Shown piece by piece: positions 53,938 through 64,000 of a stretch of 64,000 bases of DNA; positions within the stretch are counted from its first letter, which is position 1, and each line of letters begins with the position of its first letter. Both the position numbers and the translations under genes were made by a program. Source of the DNA: Diplodia intermedia (taxonomy: Eukaryota > Ascomycota > Dothideomycetes > Botryosphaeriales > Botryosphaeriaceae). Location: positions 124,001 to 188,000 of the forward strand of contig JAKEKT010000001.1 of NCBI GenBank assembly GCA_021495925.1, in the 5' to 3' direction. The notes under the pieces were generated by a model that was not told the DNA's origin, searched no databases, and worked only from the letters and a program-made list of their open reading frames with translations.

Positions 53938-54966
53938 GCTGGCGCGACGGAGCCTTGCTCTTGATAGCCAGCGACGCGCATTAGCTCGAACGCAAGGTGC
54001 CTGGCAGCTGGGAGGCAGCTCAGTGTCTCAGGATGGGCACGACCCGGCGGCTATGGCGAGCCTGTGACGAATGGATGGAGCGGGAGGAAGCACCAGCTGC
54101 AAGCCGCCAGAACATAAGGATGGCGCCGAGTCAGACCACGAGCGGGCGGGAGGAGGAGTGTTCGCACATGGCGGCGTGAAGAAGCAGCGCGGGCTTGACG
54201 ATCGTTCCTAACGTGATTTTCGCAGCGGCGCGACGTCGTTCATCATTCGCCCAGGCCGCCGAGATGTGCGCTGAGTAGAGAGGACGCTCGGACGGGACGA
54301 GCGAATGCGCATGGCGGCGTCGGCGAGCGCGCACCGGGGCCTAGCACAGATGAGGCTTTGCCTGTGCAGAAGCGACCGCGCGAGGCAGGGGCGCCGGCGA
54401 ATGAGGGCGGCGGATTGTGGGCAGAGCGCGACGACGCGGGAAGGGGCACAGGGCCGGGCGCTTAAATTCAGGACCCTCGCCGTGACACCCGGTCAAGCTT
54501 TGAGGGCTGCTGCGCTCGCAAAGAGCCGCGATGCGGCTACACAGAGCACTGGCGCGGAGGCTGAGCAGCAAAAGCACGCTGCTGCCCGCCCGGCTTATGT
54601 ATCGTCCGCCTGCCCTCGCCGCCGCTGCGTCGCAACGTGGTATACGTTCGCTGGGCAACGCTCGCGCAGAGCGCTGCACACGGTGGGCGCTAAACGTGAC
54701 TGCTAAAAATAGGCGGCCAGTAACACGCGCGCCAGGCTCCCGGACCTTGCCCTGTCGCGGTGCGCGCTGCTGGGGAAGTCGCGAGACTTTGTGTGGGGCC
54801 GCCTGTTGGAGACGGGGGCGGCAGGACGGGCCAGAGCCCAAAAGTGCAGGTGGAGATAAGGTAGTTGGTATTCATGAACCGTCAAGCTTTGCTCCAAGAG
54901 ACTACTGCACTAATTATATATACAGAAAATCATCCCGTCGTCGCCTTGACCACCGCTTTTGTAACT
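53938..54966. other. Intergenic, promoter of the large unknown gene / FBP1 3' region
   Basis: 1029 bp, GC-rich, tandem minus-strand neighbours. Overlapping open frames on both strands without features of genes. Confidence 0.55.
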
Positions 54967-56188
54967 TTATTTCGAGTGCTTCGCATGCACGTCGATCACC
55001 TTCTGCACCTCGTCGTAGCTGCCGAGGAAGATGCCCGACCGGTCGTGGATGTCCTCCGGCAGCACCTCCAGCATGCGCTTCATCTTGCTGTTCACCGCCT
55101 GGCCGCCCGCTGTTCCTTGTCAGTGACTGTCTTATCGCGGCTGGACCTTTGGCACTTACCGTTCTCGAACACCATGGCCATCGGACCGCATTCGTACAGG
55201 ATCCGGAGCTTGCCCTTGGTGGTCTTCTTGTCGGCGGGGTAGGCGAAGATGCCTCCATACAGCAGTGTTCTGTAGGCATCCGCGACCATGGACCCGATGT
55301 ATCTTGCGCTGTACGGCTTGCTGCCGTCCTGAGGGAACTTGAGCATGTTGATGTACTCCTTCGTCGGCTCCTCCCAGTACATCATGTTACCCTCGTTGAC
55401 CGAGTAGATGGAACGGCTCTTCGGAATCCTCATGTTCGGGTGCGTCAGGATGAACTCGCCGAGAGACGAGTCGAGCGTGAAGCCGTTGACGCTGCCGCCC
55501 TTCATGGTCATCACCAGCTGCGCCGAGGCGCCGTACATGGTGAAACCGCTGGCGACCATCTCCGTACCCGCCTGGAGAAGGTCGTCCTTCGTGCCCTTTG
55601 AGCCCTCGGGCAGCTTGAAGATGCCGAAGATGGTTCCGACCGATACACCGGCATCCAGGTTGGAAGAGCCGTCGATCGGATCGCATGCAACGGCGTACCG
55701 CGCATCGGGGTACTCATCGAACGAGATGGCCTCGTCCTCCTCCTCCGACACCAATATCCTGACCTTGCCGCTGCTCTTCATGGCGGCAATGAAGATGTCG
55801 TTTCCGATGACGTCAAGCTTCTTTTGGTCATCGCCGGTCGAATTCGACGATCCCGCCAGGCCGGAGAGCTAGGCGCGGTCAGCTGGGCTTCCAAATCTCA
55901 TGCGTCGCACCCCCTTTTGACTTACGTTGATCAGGGATGCGCGGCGGATGTAGTACGAAATGCTCTTGAACGCGAATTGCAGGGCGTGGCACAGCAAACT
56001 GAAGATGTCTCGCCGTTAGCGCAGGTCGCGCAAGGAAACCTCGAAGCGCGTACTTACGTGAAGTCACCGGTTGCCTCCTTGATCTTGAATTGCTCTTCGG
56101 TGAGGAACCGCGTCAGGGTGATGATGTCGGTGTTGATCTTCTCCTGGCCGACGGCGCCGGCCTCGCCGCTGTTGATTTCGGTAGACAT
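54967..56188 (-). CDS. FBP1: Fructose-1,6-bisphosphatase
   Basis: Gluconeogenic enzyme, cytosolic: fructose 1,6-bisphosphate to fructose 6-phosphate plus phosphate. 351 residues from exons 56188-56058, 55998-55926, 55868-55160 and 55109-54967; introns 59, 57 and 50 bp, all with GTAAGT donors. Start MSTEINSGEAG. Conserved elements: TDIITLTRFL near the N-terminus, metal-binding EEE (in VSEEEDEA) and DPIDGSSN at about 131-138, YIGSMVADAYRTLLYGGIFAYP, and ENAGGQAVNSK, whose reading requires the last intron to end at CAG 55110. The AATAAA hexamer overlaps the TAA stop codon (54966-54971 on the minus strand), an economical possible polyadenylation signal. Complete and probably functional. Confidence 0.97.
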
Positions 56189-59100
56189 GGTGGAGGTGCG
56201 GTTGGTGATTTGGGGTATCAGGAGAATGGTTTGGAGAAGGAGCGCTCGCGGCGGGAGGTAAGCTCTCAAGTAGTGGCCCGGAGCACGCAGCAGCAGCAGT
56301 GCTTATGAAGTAATTGAGTGGGTACAGCTGGGGTCGGGCACGCGGAGGGAGCACGGTCTAGAGCTGGGGGCTTGTGGTTGGACGACTACCAGCCCTCGGC
56401 ACGATGTGGACCAAGGGATCCTCAATTGATGTCAGTTCCGCTCGCAGCTTTCGTCACTTCCCAGGCAGATCAAGATGGAGGCGCAGGTTGCGATCGCAGA
56501 TTGCGTGCAGGGCCGCCACGCTTTTAAAAGAATCCGCATGCGCACCTGCGACGGGCGCTCGAGGCAGCTATGACGCTGGAACGACGGATCGAGGGGATGA
56601 GGGGCATGCCGGGGGCGGGGTTGCGCCCGCCTGGAGCTTCACACATGCCCCGCGCCGCCCGAATTCTTCCGCAACATCGTCGGGCAGCGCAGGAGCTCGG
56701 TCAACGCCTCAGCAGCACATGCAGCCAAGCTTCACGAGAGGTGGAAAATTGCCGTCGTTGCCAATGGCTGCCCGCCGTCGAGCCCCTCGGAAGAAGAGAT
56801 AGCCGCGCTGCCGCAAACTCGGGTTAAAGATACCACCAGACCTCCAGGGGCGCCATCACCTGCCGAACGCCTCTCCCGGAAATTTGACACCCCAAAGACT
56901 CGCGGCAAGGCAGGCGGAGCACCATCCAGTCGCGTGTCGTGTTGCTCGATCGGCGAACGCACCGAGCCGTTGAGGGCGCGGGCTGTGCAAGCCCGGCTTG
57001 TGCGGAACTGCATCCGCAGGAATCTCGGGGATTGGGCTCCCACCTCTCCCAGGCGAAAGCGCATCGTGAAGGATTGGCGGTGATGATCATGGTGTTGCGC
57101 CGGCCAGTCGTAGCTTCCTCCGGTCGCCGCGGCTGCGCTGATCACGTGCACTCCGCCAGGGCTGGAGGGCTGCCACTGCCGCCCGGCCCGTTAAGCGATA
57201 CCCTACAAATCTTCATCCGCCTCGAAATTTTCCTCGACGTCTCCAACATCGTCAACACGCGCCCATCGACGCGCCACCATGCCCAGCACGGCAGGCGCTA
57301 ATGATGCGCACTCTGCCATGTCTGTTGCATGAGGCACCACGCGCTTTGGTCGCGTTTCCAAGGTAAGCGAGAACCTGCTCCCCCTCCCGTTTCTCTGATG
57401 AATTGGCAAACCGCATTACAAACTAGAGTCTTTGATCTCTAACGAGAAATGAAACTCGCACTTGCTTGCACGTCAGTCTGAGAAACTATGCATTCAGCAC
57501 AAGTAGTTTCGCGCGCTTTGAAGCTGTTGCTAACCCGATCACAGTCTCAAAAACTCTGCGCATCACCCCCCGCGGTCATCTACCTCCCAGCCTGAACCGT
57601 ACGTCTCACACTCCCACACCCGTCCTCCACTTGCACAAGATGATCATCGTATACTTCGTATATGCTGGAAATTACCGGCAGAGGCCTTGCGCCGCTGAAG
57701 ATACAAATTGGCTGTTATCTGATCCTGCTCTCAACACCTCGTTTTTCTCCAAACCCGCTGCAGAGTAGTTGCTGACAGCCCACATAGGAGGTTGGCCTCT
57801 TTGAACCGTAATGGTACGCGATCTCGGCTCCTTGATCCCTTCCACCTTGCATGATGATTGGCACTGGGCTCCGACAAGCATGACGGAAATGCCACATTGC
57901 GGCAGGCCTAGAAAACCTCGCCCACTGATCCGGCCAACACTGCTTCGGCATCTCAACATGTTCTGGAAATCCTTACTGAGACAAACTCAGGTTTCGACGA
58001 GAACATTTCGCTAGCCACTGTGGTTGACGGCTCTACGACGAGCACGTCAATACTGCAGCAGCGTCTACCACATGATATGGGAAGAGTTGGGTAAGTCGAC
58101 AGAAATTTTTCTTGCAGTCTAATTTTTTCGTGATGAACACCTAGATGACGAGTCTTATTGGGGTTTCCCATGCAGACAACCTTTTTACAAATACCATTCA
58201 TGCCTATCTGAACCCATTGTTTTCTAATTGAACTTCAATGCTATTGTCGGGGCACTTTCTAACGTTGCATCTAGTATCCAACCTTGTCTTGCCGACGACC
58301 AACCACCTTGGGATGAAGTGTTTGAGTAGCAATATATCCCTGGCACTCGAGTTCATGGTAAGCTTTCCCGCTGTCTTTCCCATACTACTTTCATGATGAA
58401 ACGACATTACAAATTGACAAGCATATGTCCAAGCACGCCTTGACCGGCTGCGAAGACGAGACTGTCTTGTCTGAATTACCTTTCAATGTCTTAAGAAGAT
58501 GTGTGTAGGCGATTGTGCTCGTACTGACGCCTCTCAGATTACCATCACTCCGCCGGGTTGCTGCCATAACCTCATCACTGGACTCCATCTTCAGGGTCGT
58601 TCGCTTCCGCAGTACTTGTAAGTTCTTTTTTTGTTGTTTCACGCACTGCACATTAAATGATGATCCTTTTTTCTCACGACGGTCGACATAGCTTATGCAT
58701 TGATGAGATTGCCTTCTGACAAAGGCTTTTTGGACTGAAATTCATTCTTACTGCGTCATTCTCACAACATTTCATTAGCAAAGGCACAATGCTAATTCTC
58801 ATGTTGTATTTAGGCTGGTCAATTAGTACGTGGAGTTTGACACGCTACGAAGGTTTTTCGTTGATCGTCTCGTCTCGAGCGGGACTTCAAGGAAGAACAT
58901 CGGCTGTTGCATGTTGGCTGTAGATAGGGGTATGCTAGAGATGTTGATGAGTTTCTTGGGTGGGGCTTGGGTGACTGGATGTCACGGACAGTGCTGACGG
59001 AGCTTGCATGTGCTAAAGGGGCTTTTCAGACCCACGGAGCCAAACAATCTTACACTCCATGGAGTGCATCGTGTTGGGATCAATAAGCATGAACCTTATA

Positions 59101-59607
59101 GCAATATGGGTCATGTGTTCATAGACGTCGTGTTTGTTACAACTCTTAGGAAACTTGGATTGCTTCCAGGCCCATGTGAAATCCACAATCAATGCATGGA
59201 CTTGTCAACCCACATGAGTGATCGTCTGCCAACGCCCGATATTGTTCGGATGCCAATATTGCGAACCCCATAGCGTCATATGCTGTTCCAAGATGTTTCT
59301 CCAGCCCCTTCCAGCCCGGTTCGAACGCAAAACTGACGTCAACAGTCCCGCCAACACTCTCTGCCCTCTCTGCCCACTCTACCACAGCTCGGGTTTCCTT
59401 CCCACGATCGTTATCTTCGCTACACTTGCTTTTCTCGTGTTCCCCGGACGTGCATGCAGGCACCCAAAAAAAAAACAAAAAAAAGGGCCGTCCATGGAGG
59501 TGACGTTCCGCAGCCGTCCACAGCGACCTCGTGGCCTCCCTCCCATTCTTTTTCGCCGTTCCTGCCGCCCCCAACACTGGCCGCCCCCATCTCGATTTTC
59601 TTTTTTC
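56189..59607. other. 3.4-kb intergenic region, FBP1 promoter to FMC1
   Basis: GC-rich to about 57.2 kb (FBP1 promoter side), then clearly AT-richer from 57.3 to 59.2 kb. Open stretches of 50-60 codons on the plus strand at about 57910-58078 and 58826-59000 look a little like coding but cannot be joined by splice sites in frame. No transposon hallmark. FMC1 3' UTR at the right end contains an A-tract of two runs (59467-59485). Confidence 0.5.
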
Positions 59608-59994
59608 TCAGTTCTTGTTCTTCCCGGGAAAGTCGGCCTCGATGGGCAGATCCATGCCGACCCGCCTCGCCGTCAGCCGCACGCGCTCCTCCTCGTCCAT
59701 GTTCATGCCCGGGTTGTAGCGCTCGATGAGGGTGATGTACATGCGCTGGGCGCGGACGTACTGCACGAACTGCTCCGTCTCCTCGGGGCTGGGCACGCGC
59801 GGGGCGGCGGACGGCGACGTCGTGAGCTGCGCGCGGATGTGGCGCTGGAGGGGCGACGGGTTGGACAGGACGGGCTGCGAGGAGCGGGTCGAGGGCGCGA
59901 CTTTGGGGGCGCGCGCGGGCAGCTCGCGCAGGAGGCGGCGGTAGAAGGAGCGGAGCTGCGGGGCGGCCGCGGCCGGTGTTGTTGTTGCGGACAT
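59608..59994 (-). CDS. FMC1: ATP synthase assembly factor Fmc1 (mitochondrial LYR-type protein)
   Basis: Small matrix protein needed for assembly or stability of the mitochondrial F1 ATPase at high temperature. 128 residues, intronless. The LYR-like core is visible near the N-terminus (LRSFYRRLLRELPA), followed by a disordered stretch, then the most conserved Fmc1 block: QFVQYVRAQRMYITLIERYNP, GMNMDEEERVRLTARRVGMDLP in shorter pieces. Ends PIEADFPGKNKN. The start codon is 256 bp from that of the EngB-like GTPase, transcribed the other way. Confidence 0.92.
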   Translation of the reverse strand: MSATTTPAAAAPQLRSFYRRLLRELPARAPKVAPSTRSSQPVLSNPSPLQRHIRAQLTTSPSAAPRVPSPEETEQFVQYVRAQRMYITLIERYNPGMNMDEEERVRLTARRVGMDLPIEADFPGKNKN

Positions 59995-60250
59995 TGTTGG
60001 TAGATGTGCGGAATTGACGAGGTAGCGAGTCGATTCGGGGGACCCTCGACGTGTTGGCGGGGAGTGGTGATGCCGGAGGGGTGGGTGGAAAGGTCAATGC
60101 GGGAGAGACATTTTGCGCGGGAGAGCTTTGGTCGCGGGCGGCGAAAGCTTCTCTCCTCCGAAACCACATTCCATCATGTCGTGAATTTTAGCCGCACCAC
60201 CCTTTCGTTTTTCCCCCCCCCCCCTCGTTCGCTCTCAACGCCTACGAAAG
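59995..60250. promoter_or_regulatory. Bidirectional promoter, FMC1 / mitochondrial EngB-type GTPase
   Basis: 256 bp between two divergent ATGs of genes for mitochondrial proteins. Contains a C11-12 tract near 60216-60226 in a pyrimidine-rich stretch on the GTPase side. No TATA box. Confidence 0.65.
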
Positions 60251-61600
60251 ATGGCGCAATGGGGCAACACGCCCTTGACCTGCCTACGATGCGCGCCGCG
60301 CCTGCTCTCTATCGGCCGTCCAGTTCTCCCAGGCCATAACGCAGGCAGCATACGTATCGCGACGCCGCGCATCCCAGCCCGCCACTTCAGGACAATCAAT
60401 ACCCCGCTCCTCGAAAGACGCCTCAACCGGCGTGCCCGCCCGCAGCCTTCTCGAAAGCCCCTGCCGTCGTCGTCGAGGTCGCGCCCGCCGCAGTCGCGCC
60501 CGCAGCCTTCACAAAAGCCCCTGCCATCACCGTCGAGATCGCGGCCGGCACCCGAAGAAGCAGCCACCACCAAAACGCAAGCCGTCGCCGGCGGCGGGGA
60601 GGAGCAGCAGCAGCAGCAGCCGGGTCGAAAAGGCGTGCGGATGTGGTGGAGCTACCCGCAGAAGGCGCGAGTGATACCGCTGGGGCAGGTGCACCCGGAC
60701 TTCCCGCGGCCGCAGGAGCCGCACGCGTACCGGACGACGATGGCGCCGACGGACGGGCAGCTGGAGCGGGCGCGCCGCTTCTTCGCGTGCGGCCGGGCGC
60801 GCTTCGTCTTCGCGTGCGAGTCGTTCCGCAAGTTCCCCGCCGACAGCCCCGCGCCCGAGGTCGCCGTGCTCGGCCGCAGCAACGTCGGCAAGAGCAGCCT
60901 GCTCAACGCCCTCTTCGGCCGCCGCTTCCGCGGCTCCCCGGACAACGCAGACCCCCTGACCGCGAAGGTGTCGAACCGCGCGGGCAAGACGCGGACGATG
61001 AACGTCTTCTTGGTCGGCAAGGGCGCCGAGGGCGGCGTCAAGGTGCCCCGCACGGATATGCACGGCAAGCGGATCAAGGGCGCGGACGGCGTGCGGTGGA
61101 TCGGCCCTGGCAGGGCGGTGGCGGTGGTGGACATGCCCGGGCACGGGTTCGGGGGCAAGCATGAGTGGGGGGAGGAGATTATCAAGTACTTGACGAAGAG
61201 GCAACAGCTGCGCCGCGTGTTCGTGCTCATAGACTCGGAGCACGGCGTGAAGAAGTCGGACGTGCAGGTGCTGGATCTTTTGGGGCGGAACGGCGTGCCG
61301 CATCAGGTTGTGCTGAGCAAGGCGGACAAGATTTTGTATCCGAGGCTGCCGAGGCACACGAGCGGCACGCTGCAGAAGGGGCTGGCGGCGCTGAAGATGA
61401 TGCTGGATGAAGTCCAGAGGGAGTTGCTGGTGAGGGAGAGGGAGAAAAAGGGGACACCGGCCTTGGGGGAGATACTGGCCGTCAGCGCCAAGAAGGAAAT
61501 CGTGGACAGGAATGGTAAACCGATCTCTGACAAGATTGGAATCAATGGTCTCCGATGGGCTATTCTGCAGGCTGCGAACTTGGAGCAGCCCTTTGAATGA
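60251..61600 (+). CDS. Mitochondrial EngB/YihA-type GTPase (Mrx8-like)
   Basis: Ribosome-assembly or translation GTPase of the TrmE-Era-EngA-EngB group; the yeast relative Mrx8 is a mitochondrial ribosome-associated protein. 449 residues, intronless. The first ~130 residues are Arg/Pro/Ser-rich without acidic residues at the start (MAQWGNTPLTCLRCAPRLL), consistent with a matrix-targeting sequence. GTPase motifs: G1 GRSNVGKS at 208-215, G2 region with SNRAGKTRT at 241-249, G3 DMPG at 294-297, G4 SKAD at 356-359, G5 SAKK at 412-415. An insertion between G2 and G3 (about 256-288) and one before G5 make it longer than bacterial EngB. Residues 63-79 and 83-99 are near-identical copies (15 of 17), a 60-bp tandem duplication in the linker. 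Confidence 0.93.
   Translation: MAQWGNTPLTCLRCAPRLLSIGRPVLPGHNAGSIRIATPRIPARHFRTINTPLLERRLNRRARPQPSRKPLPSSSRSRPPQSRPQPSQKPLPSPSRSRPAPEEAATTKTQAVAGGGEEQQQQQPGRKGVRMWWSYPQKARVIPLGQVHPDFPRPQEPHAYRTTMAPTDGQLERARRFFACGRARFVFACESFRKFPADSPAPEVAVLGRSNVGKSSLLNALFGRRFRGSPDNADPLTAKVSNRAGKTRTMNVFLVGKGAEGGVKVPRTDMHGKRIKGADGVRWIGPGRAVAVVDMPGHGFGGKHEWGEEIIKYLTKRQQLRRVFVLIDSEHGVKKSDVQVLDLLGRNGVPHQVVLSKADKILYPRLPRHTSGTLQKGLAALKMMLDEVQRELLVREREKKGTPALGEILAVSAKKEIVDRNGKPISDKIGINGLRWAILQAANLEQPFE
60437..60547 (+). repeat. 60-bp tandem duplication inside the EngB-like gene
   Basis: Two copies coding RPQPSRKPLPSSSRSRP and RPQPSQKPLPSPSRSRP. Lies in the disordered part after the presequence. Confidence 0.85.
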
Positions 61601-61928
61601 AATGCACAAAATAAGATGTATTAGACCGAGTAGATTATCTGTTCAAACCTGCTGACCTCAAACGGCCAGACTCGCGACAAGTCCTGCTCCCATCTGCCGA
61701 TGCTTTGTAGTGCTACGTCCGTCCTTCGACGCCGTCGATAGATTGAGGCTCGGAAGTGAAAACGCCATTCAGAGCTTCCTCCGTTATGCTCAGCACCGAG
61801 CTATCGATCCTTTCGTCGCGGCCTAAACTCCTTGAAAGACCCGTTAGCACTTCACAAGTTCGACTCAAAAAGTCCAGAACTGATATCTTGCTCCTCTCCA
61901 ACAGTACCAGTGGAAAGCGAAGCCATAC
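61601..61928. other. Convergent 3' region, EngB-like / RS-rich gene
   Basis: 328 bp between two stop codons, balanced composition. Nothing seen. Confidence 0.6.
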
Positions 61929-64000
61929 TCACTCGACTTTCTCCTCCGAAGCCCCATTGACCGCGTCCGCAACCGGCGGCTTGTAGTCCTGATTGAAGAA
62001 CTCCTGAAACCGCTCCGGCACCTCCGACTCCGACTCCTCGCCGTCTTCCAAATCCGTCACAGTGGCCTTCCTGCCAAACCTTCTTCCCCCATACCCCCCC
62101 TCCGTCCCCGACCCGTCGCCGCCGTCTCGACGATCCCCGGCCCCTTCTTCTTCTTCGAGGTCCCTCACCTCCTCAGACCGGTCCTTCCCCCTCGTCGACG
62201 ACCGCCGTCGCCGTGCCGCCGCAGCGTGCCTCTTCGCCTTCCTCCTCAGCCTTTCGAAATCCTGCCCGGACCGCAGAACCAGCGCCATGTTGTCCTTGCC
62301 GCGCTCCGGGCTCATCGTCGACGACCGGCGAGACGGGAGCGGCGACCTCGAATCGGCGGCGGCGCCGCCTCCTCCGGGCCAGTCGCGCACGAAGACGCGT
62401 TGCGACGGTTTGTAGAGGTCGTAGGAGTCGTAGGTGTCGGACATGCGGCGTGATCGGGACCGCCTGCGGGTTGGCGGAGGAGGGCTGCGGAACACATCGT
62501 CGTCGCCGGTTCGGGCGTAGGACCAGCTGTCGCGGCGTTGGATCGATGGTCCTGGCGGTGGTGGTGGTGGTGGTGGGGACGGCGAGTGTCGACGCCGTAT
62601 GATGATGGGCGATAGGCTTCTTCTGTCTCTGGTAACTTCTCGTTCCACGCGGCCTCCTCGGCTCCGATCCCGGCGGAAACGGAGTTCTTCTTCGTACAAG
62701 TCGATTGAATGGTCTCGAGGGGATGTTTGCGGTTTAATTCTCTCGAATGATGTGGGGCGCGCGCCGTACCTCCTTTCGGTGTAGCTGGGAGGGTCGCCGT
62801 ACGAGTCGTTTGTATTCGATCGCCTGGGAAAGGGCTTGCGCGGGGATGAGTATTCGTTGCTTCCGGTTGAATCGAACGCAGGGTCATCCCAATAATCGTA
62901 TCTGAAGGCCAATCGCTCATCGATGCTGGCCATCTGCGGATCGGTGTGCTGGGCGCTGCGGAGACGCGAGCGGGATCGCGATCGGGGATAGCTGCGAGTT
63001 GCGGGTAGGTCCTGCGTATAGCTATCTCGAGACGAGCTCCGCACGGGCAGGGATCCATATGCCGAGCGCTCTGGGCGTGTGTGGATTCCATCGGCGAGCT
63101 GCGGGAAGCGGGACTGACGAGATTGGACTCTCGAATCACGGCTCCGGCTTCGCTGGCGGCTGTAGATGCTTTGTTCGTCGTCGAATGGATCGGGCTTGTG
63201 GTGGGCATCGTTGTATATTCGAGCATCCGGCGAGGACGGGGGAGACGTGTGGCCGCTCGATCTCATGTATGGGCGTGGTGATAGGTAAAGTGTACTGCGA
63301 GCATGACTTCGGTTGTCTGAGGAGTTGATATCGTTGCTGTTGTCTTGTGATTCATTGCGGTCGGTGTAAATGCCTGGAGCTTCAGAGCTGATGCGTACAC
63401 GGTGCTCGGAAGAAGGAACAGTTTCTATTGACTTATCGGGAAGTGAATGATCCGGATGCTTTTTCAGTATCGACTGTGGAATGGGATGGGATGTACCCGA
63501 GGGCCATGTGCGGTTGTTGTTAGGGTTTTGGGGAAGCTTTGGTCGTGTCGGATCCTCTGGTAGGCGGTCGTCCTGCCTCTGGAGGACTACGATAACGGAG
63601 TCGCCATACTCGGCAAAGGTTAATAATCCTACCCGGGCTCTATGCTTTGTTATCTGGATCCCCACCAACTGCCATATGAATGGTTGCGGCTCGGTGTCTT
63701 TAGATACCATCAAAGCATGGAACTCGTCTTTGGCTACTTGAGAAAGCGAGGCGAGGCTCTTCAAGACGGACTTGTAGTTTTGTTTCTTCACAATGTCCAA
63801 AAGAGTCGGTACAGGTAGAGGCACTCTGGACCTTGGGCTCTTTAACGACCATGCCTCCAAGATTGGCTGCTGCACGCCTTGGGCGTCAACGGTAGAGGAA
63901 TCAGAGACAAGGGAAGCTGTCATTGAGCCCCACCGCCGGAACAGGCGTTTCCGTGGCTCAGTTCGGCTGCCAAAGGAATCAGCTGTAGCAATGCTGGAAT
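61929..64000 (-). CDS. Uncharacterised Arg/Ser-rich fungal protein, 5' end beyond window
   Basis: At least 690 residues, no intron in view. An ATG at 63923 is present, but the frame stays open to the window edge and the extra text (ATADSFGSRTEPRKRLFRRW) reads like protein, so I treat the gene as 5'-partial. N-terminal ordered part up to about residue 130 of the visible sequence: VPTLLDIVKKQNYKSVLKSL, DEFHALMVSKDT, FIWQLVGIQITKHRARVG, FAEYGDSVIVVLQRQ. The rest is disordered and rich in Arg, Ser, Asp and Tyr (SRQRSRSRDSR, RSYPRSRSRSRLRS), with a poly-Pro run (SPSPPPPPPPPGPS), and a basic helix (FERLRRKAKRHAAAARRRR) likely to act as nuclear signal, before an acidic C-terminus ending GASEEKVE. 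RS/RD-rich composition suggests an RNA- or chromatin-linked nuclear protein; that is inference. It is convergent with the GTPase gene. Confidence 0.8.
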   Translation of the reverse strand, partial: SSIATADSFGSRTEPRKRLFRRWGSMTASLVSDSSTVDAQGVQQPILEAWSLKSPRSRVPLPVPTLLDIVKKQNYKSVLKSLASLSQVAKDEFHALMVSKDTEPQPFIWQLVGIQITKHRARVGLLTFAEYGDSVIVVLQRQDDRLPEDPTRPKLPQNPNNNRTWPSGTSHPIPQSILKKHPDHSLPDKSIETVPSSEHRVRISSEAPGIYTDRNESQDNSNDINSSDNRSHARSTLYLSPRPYMRSSGHTSPPSSPDARIYNDAHHKPDPFDDEQSIYSRQRSRSRDSRVQSRQSRFPQLADGIHTRPERSAYGSLPVRSSSRDSYTQDLPATRSYPRSRSRSRLRSAQHTDPQMASIDERLAFRYDYWDDPAFDSTGSNEYSSPRKPFPRRSNTNDSYGDPPSYTERRYGARPTSFERIKPQTSPRDHSIDLYEEELRFRRDRSRGGRVEREVTRDRRSLSPIIIRRRHSPSPPPPPPPPGPSIQRRDSWSYARTGDDDVFRSPPPPTRRRSRSRRMSDTYDSYDLYKPSQRVFVRDWPGGGGAAADSRSPLPSRRSSTMSPERGKDNMALVLRSGQDFERLRRKAKRHAAAARRRRSSTRGKDRSEEVRDLEEEEGAGDRRDGGDGSGTEGGYGGRRFGRKATVTDLEDGEESESEVPERFQEFFNQDYKPPVADAVNGASEEKVE

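Noticed and set aside
57800..59010. Coding-like fragments in the AT-richer region before FMC1
   Set aside because: Stretches of only 50-60 codons; possible splice sites do not join them in one frame, and such lengths arise by chance.
59319..59328. GGTTCGAACG, resembling a tRNA B box
   Set aside because: Does not end in the needed CC, and no A box or cloverleaf can be drawn around it.

Overview
This is nuclear DNA of a filamentous ascomycete (Pezizomycotina; a GC-rich Dothideomycete would fit, but that level is inference). Genes are monocistronic and on both strands. They carry short introns (about 45-170 bp, mostly 50-65) with GT..AG ends and CTAAC/CTGAC-like branch sites. The protein set is plainly fungal: Mlp1/TPR, Pab1, epsin, Fbp1, flavohaemoglobin, TFIIE-beta, a GH53 galactanase and Fmc1. 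Positions of introns below were derived by hand from reading frame, splice signals and family alignment from memory.

Layout. 1-11.6 kb is an accessory, catabolism-flavoured stretch: an Old Yellow Enzyme cut by the left edge, a free-standing AlaX-type alanyl-tRNA editing protein, a type I arylsulfatase, a DHA2-type MFS transporter, then an amidase and a PuuE/cyclic-imidase-like polysaccharide-deacetylase-fold hydrolase transcribed away from each other. 12-20.2 kb is housekeeping: TFIIE-beta facing away from a 2249-residue Mlp1/TPR nuclear-basket protein. 21-29 kb holds an F-box protein, an ENTH-UIM epsin and a four-finger C2H2 factor, all on the minus strand. 29-36.8 kb is almost gene-free, strongly GC-rich up to about 33 kb; at its end sits one weakly supported small spliced gene. 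37.5-44.6 kb has flavohaemoglobin, a secreted GH53 galactanase, a GNAT gene that seems to have lost its N-terminal half, and a fungal Ser/Thr kinase. 46-64 kb holds Pab1, a 1373-residue disordered/coiled-coil protein of unknown function, fructose-1,6-bisphosphatase, the mitochondrial pair Fmc1 and EngB-type GTPase sharing a 256-bp promoter, and an RS-rich protein that runs off the right edge.

How parts may work together. The amidase and the PuuE-fold hydrolase could act in sequence on a cyclic imide (ring opening, then half-amide hydrolysis), as recalled for the nicotinate (hxn) regulon of Aspergillus; an OYE and an MFS transporter lie in the same 11 kb. Fmc1 (ATP synthase assembly) and the EngB-like GTPase (mitoribosome) probably share regulation. 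Several gene models depend on details a plain open-reading-frame view misses: an intron straight after an ATG, and two introns that are multiples of three and contain little or nothing to betray them in frame. No convincing transposon, CRISPR array, tRNA or rRNA gene was found.
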